Of a stretch of DNA of 64,000 bases, positions 12,401 through 22,275 are shown one piece after another (position 1 is the first letter of the stretch; the number at the start of each line of letters is the position of its first letter). Made by a program: the position numbers and the translations under genes. The notes beneath the pieces were generated by a model. That model was not told where the DNA came from. It searched no databases and saw only the letters and a list, made by a program, of their open reading frames with translations. The DNA comes from Phylloscopus collybita (lineage: Eukaryota > Chordata > Aves > Passeriformes > Phylloscopidae): the NCBI GenBank assembly GCA_027886175.1, contig JAJNNQ010000003.1, positions 7,107,501 to 7,171,500 of the forward strand. Reading direction: 5' to 3'.

Positions 12401-15400
12401 GAATATCTTTTAAAAACACACTCTCACAAAAAAAAAAAAAAAACCCCAAACCAAAATAACCAAAAACCCAAATCTGCTTTCTGTTCTGTAGCAGCAGATT
12501 ATAAGATCTAATATGGTAATAGAGAATAGGGGTATAAGGTAGTTTCTCATCCATAAATCTAAAATACATAATTTGGATATTCTGGGCTGTTGGAGAGGAG
12601 GGAAGGAGGATGAAGTGCTGGATGTTGATTTAGTAAGCAGGAGTGTTTTTTCTCATGCCTATGGAAAACCCTTGTTTTTAAAGTAGAAAATGTCTGAGGA
12701 GGCTTGAAGACCCAGGAGCAGGAGGGAGGCATTGACAAGTTGTGGTTGCATCTTCAGGCAGTGGTGAAGAGCCTTGCAGAATAACCTAACAGATGTATGC
12801 TTGAGGTAGAAGTGAAGGGGACATCACAGGAACACGAAGGGAGATGTGCCTCTGATTTCCTACATAATCTGAACATTTAAAATATTTTAAAACCAGAAGG
12901 TTCTATCTTAGATTTTTCGAAGAGATCCTATGAAATACCACAAAGCAGAGAATTCCACCTACTTTTTACCTAGCCTACAACTCATTGCCCTGGACAAGAA
13001 GTTTAGGAGAACTTTGCATTCTTTGTTCATCAGTTTCAGTGATGACTCTGTTGCTTATAAAAGAACATGTTATTTCCAGGTAATGACTCAGGAGACAGAT
13101 TAGTTTGTGAATTTACCATATGGCACTGCTCAGCTTACCAGTGTCAAAACTTTTTCTAGACCATACATAATCCTGGCCTGTCTAAAAAGTCAGATGACAC
13201 AGATAGGCAGCAATAACTTTCCAACTCAGATTGAGCTCTGATAAAGTGGGTGTGTGGTGTTAAAGTTCACACAGGATTTTGGCTGTCATGGCAAAGTTTT
13301 CATTGCCTGTGTCCTAGTATTCCTAGTTCTGTGTTTTCACCAGGAACAGAAACCTTAGAGATGTGGCTGTAAGTAGCTCCTGACCCCAGTGCAGACAAAA
13401 AGATTTGATGTCTAGTTAAAAGCACGTCAAACTTTCACTGCTAAGTAGGTTTTTGCAATTCTGAAACTTGCGAAAATAAGCCTGGTGAGGAACACATAAT
13501 GATGACAACGTTCATTAGCTTCTAGTGCTGTGTGTATTTCTCAGATGAATTAATTGCCTATGAATTGAAGAGGCGAGAAGCAGAAGCTGCAAGGAGACCT
13601 CTGCCAGAGCTGGTCCGTGCCAAGATCCCATTCAGTGCCTGTCTGCAGGCCTTTTCTGAACCAAGCAACGTAGAGGATTTCTGGAGCAGTGCCCTTCAAG
13701 CAAAATCTGCAGGAGTTAAGTAAGTGTGTGTCTGGCTGCCTGTTAAAAACTCTGCTCTGTGCTTATCTTGCTACCTGGACATGGCACAGAGAGAAGCACA
13801 GAAATGCACAGTGAGCTCTGGCCTCGCACTAGTGAGGGGCTCCTCAGATCGAGCCTTGCAAGAGTTGATGATAATGATGAACTGAGCAGGAAGTTAATTG
13901 TTCTCAATGGTCAGACTCCAAGAAGTGATGCAGTCTGGTTGTTGAGAGCTTGAACTTTAAATGCTTGTAGGGTTGGATCCTTTGTATCAACCAGGGATAG
14001 CTCATCTCAGTGTGCATGAGGTACTGAGATATGTGCTGCTGGGGATTCTGTTGCCTGATTCCAATGAATTGTGTTTCTTGTCCTTCCCAGGACTTCCCGT
14101 TTTGCTTCCTTTCCTGAGTACTTAGTGGTGCAGATAAAGAAATTCACCTTTGGCCTTGACTGGATACCCAAAAAACTTGGTAGGTGCTTGTTTTATTTAC
14201 CTCTCTATCCTAGATAATTAATAAGACATGCACACTATAGTGAGGACCAGACTCAAATCTTAAGTTTGTACTCTGAAGATCCTAATTGGATCTTCTACTC
14301 TTTTACAACAAATTAAACCGATCCATCAGGTCTGTGGAGTTAAAACAAAGTTTCATATAATCTGAGCTAGTTAAATTGTCCTTTGGCATTCCAAATTTCT
14401 TTAAGAACTCTTTTCAGAAGGAGAATCCTGCTGTTCCTGTACCTTGAGTACCAGAGTCCCCTCTCTGAAGGGGTGGGTTGCACCATAAGATCATTTTGCT
14501 GGCTGCAGAAGCTTAGCCCATTTCTCTGCTTTTGTAGATGTTTCTATAGACATGCCAGATTTCCTGGATATCAGTCACCTTCGGGCCAGGGGGCTCCAGC
14601 CAGGAGAAGAGGAACTCCCAGACATTGCTCCTCCCATTGTCATTCCTGATGACCCCAAAGGTATTTACTGACTTATTCTCCCCTGTATTCCCCTTTCCTT
14701 CCAGCACACAGGGGTTCTCTTTAATCTCCATTTGGAACAATGAACAAAGCCCCAGCTCTGTACTTCTGTAGAAGTACACCCCACAGCCTTTTTGCCTCCC
14801 TACTGGACAACCCTTTTCTGTTTTGGGGGTTTATTAGAGAATCACAGAGTATTTTGGGTTGGAAGGGATCTTAAAGATCATCTAGTTCCAGCCCCCCTGG
14901 CCTTGGGTAGGGACAGCTTTCCCTAGAAGGTTTGATAATTGGTGTTGCTGTCCTTGACTCTCTCCAGAGAACCTTCAGTGCATGTCCATGATGTCCTTGG
15001 AGTAAAGTCACTGTGCACCCCAGGTCCAGCACAGTACAACGATACTAAATACACAAAGGACTGCACTTTAGGAGAACAGCTTTCCAGGCATAGACTGGGG
15101 CTCTAAATTTTATTCATTTTAAAAATACAAGAATTGTTAGGCCCTAGCTGCTGTGCTTGCATGCCCAATCCTCTTCTCTGGATGTACATGGGCTGCACAG
15201 CCTGTTAAAAAAAGCTCTGCCTCAAGGAGAAGATGGCAAACAGCTGACTGTAATGTTTGCAGAAAGAGAGAGTAGAGATGAAAATGCTATGCTGTTTTTT
15301 TTGTTTCTTAAATACTATTTCTTTTATGGTAAAATTTAGAAACAGGAGTATTAAATATCCTCCTTCTTTATTCCCTGGATTTCCCTGGAGAATAAAACGG

Positions 15401-18400
15401 TTTATAGCAAGTAAAATCATGTTTTTATGGTGTGACCTTAGACCCAGGTGGTTGCACTTTCCCCCAGACGACTGAAGTTTGAGTGCCTCAGTATTTAATA
15501 CAAAGCCAGTAATGCAACTGCTCTCATGACAGGAGTGCCCCCATTTGCTTGGATATTTATTATAATGGTGTCGTAATACCATGCTGTATGTATGTGAAAG
15601 AAAGCTAGTACCTGAAATTGTGTGCAGAGCCAAAGATATGACAAGCTTCAATTCTCTAAAGGTTTTAATTCCATCCCTTATCTATGTAAGTTCCTCACAA
15701 AGGCCTGTACCTTCTTACCCTCTTGCTGAATGGACTGACCTAGTTTTAGTGTAAATGCATAGGTGATGGTACTTTATTTTTAAGATCCTTGCTTAGAATC
15801 AGCCATCAGCTTTGTTTCCTACTGGTTTGTAGTATCAGTGACACTTTGCTCTGAACTGAGTTAGAGAAATAGCCCTGCTCTAATTCATGGCAAAAACATC
15901 AGGGAAGTAAGGAAGAAACTGTCCTGTCTCCATGAGGTCAAATACTTCTATGAGTTTAAAAATATGGAATTGTTTTACCCATATGGATCTTAGCTTTCAT
16001 ATAAGTCCTTTTCCCTGTTTTTATTTCCCATTGTTAATTTTCAGATCGCATGACGAACCATTTCGTGGAGAGTACGTATCTCATTTTTCTACTGCTTAAA
16101 ACCTCGTTATGGCTTTTGCTCAGCTGATGGCTTCTCTCTCCTCATAGAGATGCACGAAGCCTTGCCCTGCATGCTTCCAAATAAAAGCTGATTTCTGTGC
16201 TTGTTCAGTGTTTACTTCCATGTGTGCAGGAGTCTCTTTGGGAGTTAGTACAACCAGAATATCAGCTGCTCCTCTGCCTGCTGCTCCTCAGGAGGATCTT
16301 GCAGTTCTGGGGGGTCACAGCTGCTTGATCCTGGCTCCCTCTGCACTCTGATCTCACATAAAACTGTCTGACCCTGTCATCCAGAGACTGCCAGACCTGG
16401 CAGCTGTTATTTCTCTAACCTGTAAGATCCTGCCTTTGAGAGGTGCTTGGTTTTGGCTGCCATCTCTACCTGACTTCCTCACCCCTTGAAATCCAGGGCT
16501 GAGGTATTTTAAAATAAATGAAGTCCTGTAGGAATTCATCGAGATTTAATGATCTGTGTGGGGATCTGTGTCCCTACTGAGACAAAAGATTATCAGTAAG
16601 TCCATAGCAACTACTGTAATGCTTTGTACAAGGCTGTTTTCTCCTGGCTGTGGGTTTATTGACGTACTAAACCAAATCCAAGCAATATGTACTGTAATAC
16701 ATGGCACCGTGAGTAACAATAAGAAATATTATACAATGGATGAAATTAGACTTTTGTATTTTAGAAGGTCCTTTCTTGTAGCCCTAGATATTGATGAGTC
16801 TTCAGTCATGCAGCTGGCAGAGATGGGCTTTCCCTTGGAAGCATGTCGGAAAGCTGTGTACTACACAGGCAACCTGGGTGCTGAAGTTGCTTTCAACTGG
16901 ATCATTGCACACATGGAAGAGCCAGGTCAGTGACTGGAGGGTGTAAGTTAAACTCAGCTCCTGGTTATGGATTTTGGCAGTCAGTAGAAATTTTATAATG
17001 TGTGACAGAGAAACAACGGCCCCCCTTCCCCACCTGGGAAACCTGGAGGTGTGAGTGAATTTTCCTAAACTGCTCCTGGGATGTGCAGATCTTGACCATT
17101 ATGTGGTGTCCTCTGCCTAGAAGAAGACAACAAACTAAGCTACACCAGAAGTCCTGTCCTCACCACTGGTGTGGGCCAGCTCTGTTTCCACCCTTTGGCT
17201 AGGTCCGTGCTGCTAAGGGGGAAGCTGACTTGTGACCAAGTGTAAGTACAAAGAATCCTGTGGTCTGGATGCTTTTCTTCCATATCAGCCTTCTCTAGCC
17301 CAGGCTGGAGCATTCATGCCATACTTGGGCTGTCTAGTGATAGACAGGGCTGCTAGATGTTCTCCACTTCCTGTGTTTCATCCATGCAAAGTCTGGACTC
17401 ATGATTCAGCACTGAGTGCATCTGAGTGCTCCCTTGCCAGGAAACTCCAGATTTGGTTGAGTTCACGCTTCACCATGAGCTTTTGTGTTGCTTTTGTAAA
17501 TGGGGAATGAGTTTCACTTGGGCTTAGCAGACATTTTCAGATGTGGAATCAGTTCATTTTACGTCTGTGCACTGGGTTGTCTATTATCCTGATGCCATCA
17601 TTGCTACCATGCCAGTCTTTGCTGCTTTCCTCCAGTTGGTTCACTTCTGCAATGTGCCGAGTTACTCCAGTCTGCTCACAGTGAGCGTGTGCACCTCGAT
17701 ATCTTGTAATGTGCACATTCATTTTGTTGTTTTTAAGGCTTTCCACACATCTAAGTCTGAATTTAGATGCCAGTGAAATGAACTTACATGGATTTCAGGA
17801 CTGCTTTTGAGGTCCTGTTGTGTTGTTTGTTTGTGTTTGTTGTTGACTTTCCAGTTAAGTGAAGCAAAAGAAGGAACTGATGAATGTTTGTTTGTTCCAG
17901 ACTTTGCTGAGCCATTGGCCATGCCTGCATTTGGAGAAGTTGCTTCCAGTGGGGCAGCTGCTTTAGGAGCTGTAGGGCTAGATAACCAGCCTCCTGAAGA
18001 GATGGTTGCAATAATCATTTCCATGGGATTCCAAAGGAATCTAGCAATTCAGGCACTGAAGGCAACGGTGAGTTCATGGGTTATTGGTAGCACTGGGGCT
18101 TTGTGTCACGTTCTGTGCTTTGTGCATGTATGTGTGTGTTCAGATGCCTTTGAAACGTGTACAAAAATCCAGTTAGTGGATGATGAGCCTGGAACTATCC
18201 TGGCAAAGTGTGGGATGCTTGAACTTCTCTGGAGTGGGGATGGTGCTTTGTGTGTTTCACTGGAATGGTAAAGTGTGGAAGGCAGTGAGGAAAACTTACC
18301 TGCTTTTAATACCTGTTGAAAAATGACCTGGATGCCTGGAGACCGTGTGTCTGCAAGATAAGAACCTGTGGGTTCTTATAAGAACCATGGGCAGTGGGTC

Positions 18401-21140
18401 TTAGTTGTGAGATTATTTCTTTTACGTGTGCCAAGCTTTTGTAGAGTGCTTGTTGAATACTATTTTCCTGGGAGGTAAAAGTATCTTACAATTTTTAAGT
18501 GCTGTAAACATGATCCTTACTCTGTTCAAAGGCTGATGAGTGGCAGTGTGATGTTAGAGAGGGTATTAAAGGCTGCTCTTTTGACTGTTTGACTGGCAGA
18601 ACAATAACCTGGAGCGTGCACTGGAGTGGATCTTCAGCCACCCTGACCCTGAGGAAGGAAGTGACCCTGCTTTGGACACCATGGATATGGAGAACAATGC
18701 TAATGCCAATATCCTTGCAGAAACAGGGTCAGAGGGACCCAGGATCAAAGATGGCCCTGGAAGTAAGTTCTGCTTCAGCCTAGACCTGGCTGTCATTTTG
18801 TTGCATCACACCCACCCTGTTCATAGAACTCCTTCCTGTTTTGAAAGTAGTTATTGTGGGTGGTTTTGGACACGATCCAGACAATTTACTTCCAGTCTTT
18901 CTGGGGCTGAATCCAGCTCTGTGGGCTGCTGAGTTCTGTGGGCTGTGTTTGCTCAGAAAACTCTCTCCTTGGGCTCGCTGAATAACCCGAGCCCAAAGTT
19001 TCTTGCTACCAGAGCACACAAATCTCTCCTGGCCTAGGTTTCCTTTTTGTTCTGTTGCTATAAGATAAAAAGACAAAGAAAAGCTAGAATGTTTAAATCT
19101 TCAGAGGCTGAGCATCCTAAAGACAACACTGCTGTTACAGACCACCTGAGTTTCTGTCCTCCTGTGGTCTGCTGGGTGACTTGATAATCCCTTCAACCGA
19201 GTTCCTTACTCACAGTACCACAGGTAGAGTTGGTGTCCTGCATGTTTTGTTTTCTTTTGGTTGAGATTCTCTGTCATACTGCTGCTAAATAAACCACAAG
19301 ATGGGGCTAATGTACAGCAGGCAAAGTTGAGAGGAACCTCCTGGAGGTGTCACAGCACTGGAGTACTGAAGCTCAGTGGCGGTGCTAAGGATGTCACAGA
19401 AAGTTTTTTGAAGGGTCTTTAGTGACCAGTTCTAATAACTGTAGTGTGTTCTAAACTTCTGCCTCTGATCTTGAATATAAAGGTCTTAGGAAAAAAAAAT
19501 TACCAGACAATTTGATTTTTGTGTCTGTGGTTGCTACTGTTATATTAACATTATAAATACCAGCCTTAAGTCTTTTGGAGACATAGGAAACATTGATTAT
19601 CGTGAGGTTAAAAAAAACCCACCCCAAACTTGGTGTAATTATTTTTTGTGGTACTTAGCCTTTATAGACTGAGACCCTTTACTGAATACCTGAAATCCTG
19701 ATAACCAACATGATTCTGTAAAATGGCTCCAGAAAGCCCTCTCCAGCAAAATCCAGGCCCATGTCCTTATGCAATATCCTGACAGAAGGTACCCTTTTAC
19801 TTTTAGTGGTAATTCAGGTGAATGGCATGAATGGGTGGGGATCAAGAACCAGTGCTGAATTCTCCAGAGACTTTAAGCATAAAAGTTGTCCTTGTTTTAA
19901 AGGAAGAACTTTCTTTCCTGTCCTCTCTCCTATGGGCTGCTGAAATACAAACTTCTCTGTTTTTTGATATATAGGAGATCTATGATCACACATATAGACA
20001 CAGGTAATTTGTGTGCAGAATGAACTCCCTGTTTGGCACTTTCTGTGGTGCTCTCTGTGAACTGGGAATGAATCTTTCCTAGCAGGGGCTGTGGTCACAG
20101 CCCTGCTGTATGTGCACAGGTCCCTGTGGGTTTGATTTGGATTGGTTTGATGTTTGACAGTGAATCTGAGCCACTAGTTGAGTTGGGAACATGCTGCAGT
20201 GTTAACAGAAACTGAGTTTAGGGATGCAGAGTCTGAGTTGAGAGTGCTTAGATGCTTCTCCGGTATTAGAAAGAACATTTCCCCTGGAGTCATATTGCAG
20301 TGGTAGCAGTAAAAGACTTAGGGTGCCATTTCTCTTTCTTAAAACAGGGTATGAGCTGTTTGGGTTCATCAGCCACATGGGAACATCCACAATGAGTGGC
20401 CACTATGTTTGTCACCTCAGAAAGGAAGGAAGGTGAGTGCAGCTGGGAGAGACACATGGGATGAGCAAATGTTTGATTTGAAGCATCTGTACAGAGCAGG
20501 GTGTGCTCATGGCTGACAACACAGGCTGTTACCATCTGTAGGTTTTCCACAAAATAAATGAAAATTGTCACAGATACACTGTCAGGTCTGATCTCACTGA
20601 GGTCTGTGGTGAAATGTACCATTGGCTCTCCTGTGCTGCCATTCCAAATCTCCAGTTAATTTGGGCCATTGGGTCTGTATCTGGCTTCGTTTATCTGAGC
20701 CCTCCCCAACTTCCTTTTGTTGCCCATCAATAGGAAGCCATGGAACTTGGGCTGATACTGGTGTTGCTGGTTCTGTGGTGCTGATCTTGGCTGGGGTTTT
20801 GATGTGCTCCCATTATTTGACATTGGGAATCCCTGATTTTCTTCATTTGAGCTGTAACTACACATGCCTCTGCACATCCCTCCTTTTCAATTCCTCACTG
20901 CCAGCTGGTTTCTCTGATCCTTTGTTCCCTTTGCAATGGCTAATTTTAGATTTTAAACTCTTTGAGGTTTGGGTGTGAGAAGTCCCTGATAAAGCTTTGG
21001 TGATTTTTATACTGATGGAATGTAATCAATCTTGTTTTCCTTTCAGATGGGTGATCTACAACGACCTTAGAGTCTGTGCCTCAGAACGACCTCCCAAAGA
21101 CCTGGGCTACATTTATTTTTACCACAGGATACCAAGTTAG
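3400..21140 (+). CDS. USP13: USP13, ubiquitin-specific peptidase 13 (3' part, 15 coding exons)
   Basis: Coding exons: 3400-3494, 5116-5303, 6787-6858, 7106-7199, 10340-10465, 11753-11906, 13545-13719, 14091-14179, 14538-14660, 16045-16071, 16782-16925, 17901-18067, 18600-18762, 20348-20432, 21047-21140. Joined they give about 598 residues in one open frame, ending in TAG. USP13 is a cysteine deubiquitinase that removes ubiquitin from substrates; reported targets include Beclin-1, MITF and PTEN. Seen here: the catalytic Cys box [15 protein letters not shown] (Cys at residue ~77 of the window part), the conserved [13 protein letters not shown] block, UBA1 (~385-425), UBA2 (~455-500), the His box [13 protein letters not shown] (His ~558) and the terminal IYND motif. 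The N-terminal zinc fingers and start codon lie upstream of the window. The paralogue USP5 is less likely: the start [15 protein letters not shown] and the DRMTNHFVE microexon follow USP13, and the PEX5L neighbour fits USP13. Every intron is GT-AG and every phase joins. Confidence 0.97.
3495..5115 (+). other. USP13: USP13 intron
   Basis: Intron between GTG|gtagga and ttcag|ACA. A short imperfect tandem of gtttcttta lies at 4434-4462. Otherwise nothing recognisable. Confidence 0.8.
5116..5303 (+). CDS. USP13: USP13 coding exon with the catalytic cysteine box
   Basis: It starts after ttgctttcag and ends before gtaagt. It encodes [17 protein letters not shown], then [16 protein letters not shown] and [15 protein letters not shown]. 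The nucleophile is the Cys codon tgc at 5248-5250, which corresponds to Cys345 of human USP13 from general knowledge. The Asn-Ala after CYL resembles USP5 (Asn-Ser) more than human USP13 (Ser-Ser). Confidence 0.96.
5304..6786 (+). other. USP13: USP13 intron
   Basis: An ordinary AT-rich intron with a short A run near 5818-5829. No gene or repeat is recognised. The next intron, 6859-7105, is short and plain apart from two short T runs. Confidence 0.75.
6787..6858 (+). CDS. USP13: USP13 coding exon (72 nt, catalytic domain)
   Basis: It encodes (A)[17 protein letters not shown] then QDFNTQ(M), almost identical to human. The acceptor is cccag and the donor gtaagt, which splits the Met codon AT|G. 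Confidence 0.95.
7106..7199 (+). CDS. USP13: USP13 coding exon (94 nt, catalytic domain)
   Basis: It encodes (M)[18 protein letters not shown] then [13 protein letters not shown]. The acceptor is cttacag and the donor gtattt. The preceding intron is short (247 nt). Confidence 0.95.
7200..10339 (+). other. USP13: USP13 intron (3.1 kb)
   Basis: An intron with T-rich and ttggttgg tracts near 8895-8930 and no identifiable exon or transposon. Confidence 0.75.
10340..10465 (+). CDS. USP13: USP13 coding exon (126 nt, QQDAQEF block)
   Basis: This phase-0 exon of 42 codons encodes [19 protein letters not shown], then [18 protein letters not shown] and INLVE. The QQDAQEF block is a standard USP-fold motif. 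The acceptor is tttatttag and the donor gtgaga. Confidence 0.96.
10466..11752 (+). other. USP13: USP13 intron
   Basis: An intron that holds the TTA/TTG trinucleotide tract annotated separately. Several overlapping open frames at 11387-12110 run across the next exon on both strands; they are shadows of its GC-rich coding sequence. Confidence 0.75.
10823..10856. repeat. ATT/GTT trinucleotide microsatellite
   Basis: An imperfect run: attatgattattattatt changing to gttattgttattgtt. It lies in a USP13 intron. Confidence 0.8.
11753..11906 (+). CDS. USP13: USP13 coding exon (154 nt, catalytic domain)
   Basis: It encodes [20 protein letters not shown], then [20 protein letters not shown] and [11 protein letters not shown]. 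The acceptor is cccttccag and the donor gtaaag. The sequence is distinctly GC-richer than the flanking introns, as expected for an exon. Confidence 0.96.
11907..13544 (+). other. USP13: USP13 intron
   Basis: An intron with an A16 run (12428-12443) followed by a ccccaaaccaaaata tract. Nothing else is recognised. Confidence 0.75.
12428..12443. repeat. A16 run followed by ccccaaacc
   Basis: A homopolymer A run in a USP13 intron with an A/C-rich continuation to about 12470. Confidence 0.8.
13545..13719 (+). CDS. USP13: USP13 coding exon (175 nt, catalytic domain)
   Basis: It encodes (D)[17 protein letters not shown], then [19 protein letters not shown] and [20 protein letters not shown]. The acceptor is tttctcag and the donor gtaagt. 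Confidence 0.96.
13720..14537 (+). other. USP13: Two short USP13 introns (13720-14090, 14180-14537)
   Basis: Introns on either side of the 89-nt exon 14091-14179. No features beyond splice signals. Confidence 0.75.
14091..14179 (+). CDS. USP13: USP13 coding exon (89 nt, catalytic domain)
   Basis: It encodes (K)[18 protein letters not shown] then [11 protein letters not shown]. The block [12 protein letters not shown] is shared by USP5 and USP13. The acceptor is ccttcccag and the donor gtaggt. Confidence 0.96.
14538..14660 (+). CDS. USP13: USP13 coding exon (123 nt)
   Basis: It encodes (D)[18 protein letters not shown] then [19 protein letters not shown] and DPK. The phase-1 end (AAA G|gtattt) can join either the 27-nt microexon or, in frame, the UBA1 exon directly. 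Confidence 0.95.
14661..16044 (+). other. USP13: USP13 intron with CR1 fragment
   Basis: This intron contains the minus-strand CR1 fragment. The rest is plain AT-rich sequence; a 148-codon minus-strand open frame at 15205-15651 has no recognisable family. Confidence 0.75.
14838..14930 (-). mobile_element. CR1 LINE fragment (3' end)
   Basis: The plus strand reads gagaatcacagagtatttt, gggttggaagggatcttaaa, gatcatctagttccagcccc, then a degenerate cctggccttgggtagggaca. This is the reverse complement of the well-known 3' end of the avian CR1 non-LTR retrotransposon. It is a 5'-truncated copy with no coding part, inside a USP13 intron. Confidence 0.88.
16045..16071 (+). CDS. USP13: USP13 27-nt microexon before UBA1
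   Basis: It is flanked by ttttcag and gtacgt, begins with two bases and ends with one, so its length is a multiple of three. It encodes (D)RMTNHFVE, which aligns with human DRLMNQLID. Skipping it leaves the frame intact. USP5 has a known alternatively spliced insertion at the equivalent place just before UBA1. The donor is only moderately strong. Confidence 0.85.
16072..16781 (+). other. USP13: USP13 intron between microexon and UBA1 exon
   Basis: A 710-nt intron. It ends in ggtcctttcttgtag, with a second AG six bases later. No other features. Confidence 0.75.
16782..16925 (+). CDS. USP13: USP13 coding exon, UBA1
   Basis: It encodes (T)[19 protein letters not shown], then [18 protein letters not shown] and [10 protein letters not shown]. 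This is a ubiquitin-associated domain with the MGF loop. The start uses the acceptor cttgtag at 16780-16781, because it reproduces the human length between the microexon and IDESS. A second acceptor (ccctag, 16786-16787) six bases downstream is also in frame. Confidence 0.93.
17901..18067 (+). CDS. USP13: USP13 coding exon, linker and first half of UBA2
   Basis: It encodes (D)[19 protein letters not shown], then a linker, then [18 protein letters not shown] and LAIQALKAT, the first part of UBA2. The acceptor is tttgttccag and the donor gtgagt. The frame stays open 68 codons past the donor, so intron retention would give a truncated protein lacking the His box. Confidence 0.95.
18600..18762 (+). 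CDS. USP13: USP13 coding exon, second half of UBA2
   Basis: It encodes [20 protein letters not shown], finishing UBA2, then an acidic stretch and [19 protein letters not shown]. The phase-1 end is GGA A|gtaagt. The stretch after UBA2 (SDPALDTMD) is less like human than the flanking blocks. Confidence 0.95.
20348..20432 (+). CDS. USP13: USP13 coding exon with the catalytic histidine box
   Basis: It encodes [20 protein letters not shown] then CHLRKEGR. The catalytic His of SGHY is codon cac at 20401-20403. The acceptor is aaaacag and the donor gtgagt. Gly replaces human Ala in LFxF, a mild change. Confidence 0.96.
20433..21046 (+). other. USP13: USP13 last intron
   Basis: A 614-nt intron before the terminal exon with a good polypyrimidine tract (cttgttttcctttcag). 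A 118-codon plus-strand open frame within it looks spurious. Confidence 0.75.
21047..21140 (+). CDS. USP13: USP13 last coding exon and stop
   Basis: It encodes (R)[19 protein letters not shown] then [11 protein letters not shown], followed by TAG at 21138-21140. The IYND element holds the last conserved catalytic-site residues of the USP fold. The acceptor is ttttcctttcag. Confidence 0.96.
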
Positions 21141-21193
21141 GCCTCAAATCTATCACCTGGCCTTAAGAAGCCATAAGCCTTTTTAACCTGCCC

Positions 21194-21211
21194 AAAAAAA
21201 AAAAAAAAAAA
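21194..21211. repeat. A18 run just after the USP13 stop
   Basis: A genomic poly(A) tract 54 nt after the stop codon. It can mislead oligo-dT-primed cDNA data. Confidence 0.85.
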
Positions 21212-21217
21212 GTGTAC

Positions 21218-21223
21218 AATAAA
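21218..21223 (+). promoter_or_regulatory. USP13: Candidate proximal poly(A) signal of USP13
   Basis: This is a canonical AATAAA 78 nt after the stop codon, within tgtacaataaaaatcc. It follows directly on a genomic A18 run, which can cause internal priming and false 3' ends in cDNA data, so use of this site is uncertain. Confidence 0.3.
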
Positions 21224-22199
21224 AATCCAAAACCAACAAAAGACCCCTTAACCCTTGGACTGCCAAAAAGCAAAGGAAAACATGGGATGTTTATAGTGTA
21301 TTTAAAACCAATCATTTGATGCCGCCTTAAGTGTTAGACGGAAGATTTCTATTAGGTGCTGTATAGGACATTGTTTTAAATTTATACACCTTGCAGGCCA
21401 TGTGGATTTCTGGTGGAGTTTTGCAGCTAGTGTGTGGAGAATATGGAAGCTTCAGTGTTGAGCAAGAACAGTTCAGCCCAGCTCCTGCCTGTCCTGTCTG
21501 TGCATCCTTTGAAGACCACAAAAAAATATTTGTGTCTTTGGTGACTGGGAGCCGGTGTTTTCATCCAGAGTCCAGATCATGTAGAGAAATCACTTGAAGG
21601 GAGGGGGTTTGTGGCTGTTCTTCAAAGCAGAATGTCTTATTTCAGAGATTATTCTCAGTGCAGTGAGAAAAGTCAGCTGAAGTTGTATCTGTTGGAATTC
21701 AGTGGTACAGTATCTCGATTTGACTTTTCCATGCATAAGCCTAAGAGACTAATGGAGACAGGAGCAATCTCCTGTCAGTGCCCTGTACATTTTTTGCCAA
21801 AGAGGAATTTTATTTTTGCAGACGTAGGTTTCTTCATCTTCACTTGAATGTTCATTTTGTAAGGTCTTCCAACAGATTCAGGATTACAGATGGCTAAAAG
21901 CAGCAGACTTTCTGACTATGAAATTAAATGCACACCCTCAGGAAAGGCAAGGCTGTTATTTAAATTTTGTTTTTCTTATGGAGGAGATAAAGAAGGGTTT
22001 AATGTCCCATTATATTTATGTCAGGGAAATTCATATCTAGACCACTCATATTCAATCTGAAATCAATTTCCTGACAAAGTACCTGCAGTGCAATCCTGCC
22101 TTCTGCTAAAGATTTCTTAGATATTGACTTTCATATCTGAGTGGGGGAAATTGCTTAAAAGTTTGCTGCTTTTTGGATTTACCCCTCTCTCCCTCCCTT

Positions 22200-22275
22200 A
22201 AAAAAAAACCCCAAAACAATAAAAAACAACAACAACAAAAAAACCCAACAAGAACAAAAAAAATAACAACAAAAG
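22200..22275. repeat. A-rich / (CAA)n tract
   Basis: A run of A, cccc and repeated caa units in the presumed USP13 3' UTR. Confidence 0.8.

Larger units (their letters stand above)
16926..20347 (+). other. USP13: USP13 introns 16926-17900, 18068-18599 and 18763-20347
   Basis: These three introns flank the UBA-coding exons. A (TTTG)-rich tract precedes the UBA2 exon at 17822-17845. The longest intron contains only AT-rich unique-looking sequence. Confidence 0.75.

Noticed and set aside
15205..15651. 148-codon minus-strand open frame in a USP13 intron
   Set aside because: No recognisable domain, low-complexity runs (KKQKKQ), antisense within an intron, and a length expected by chance.
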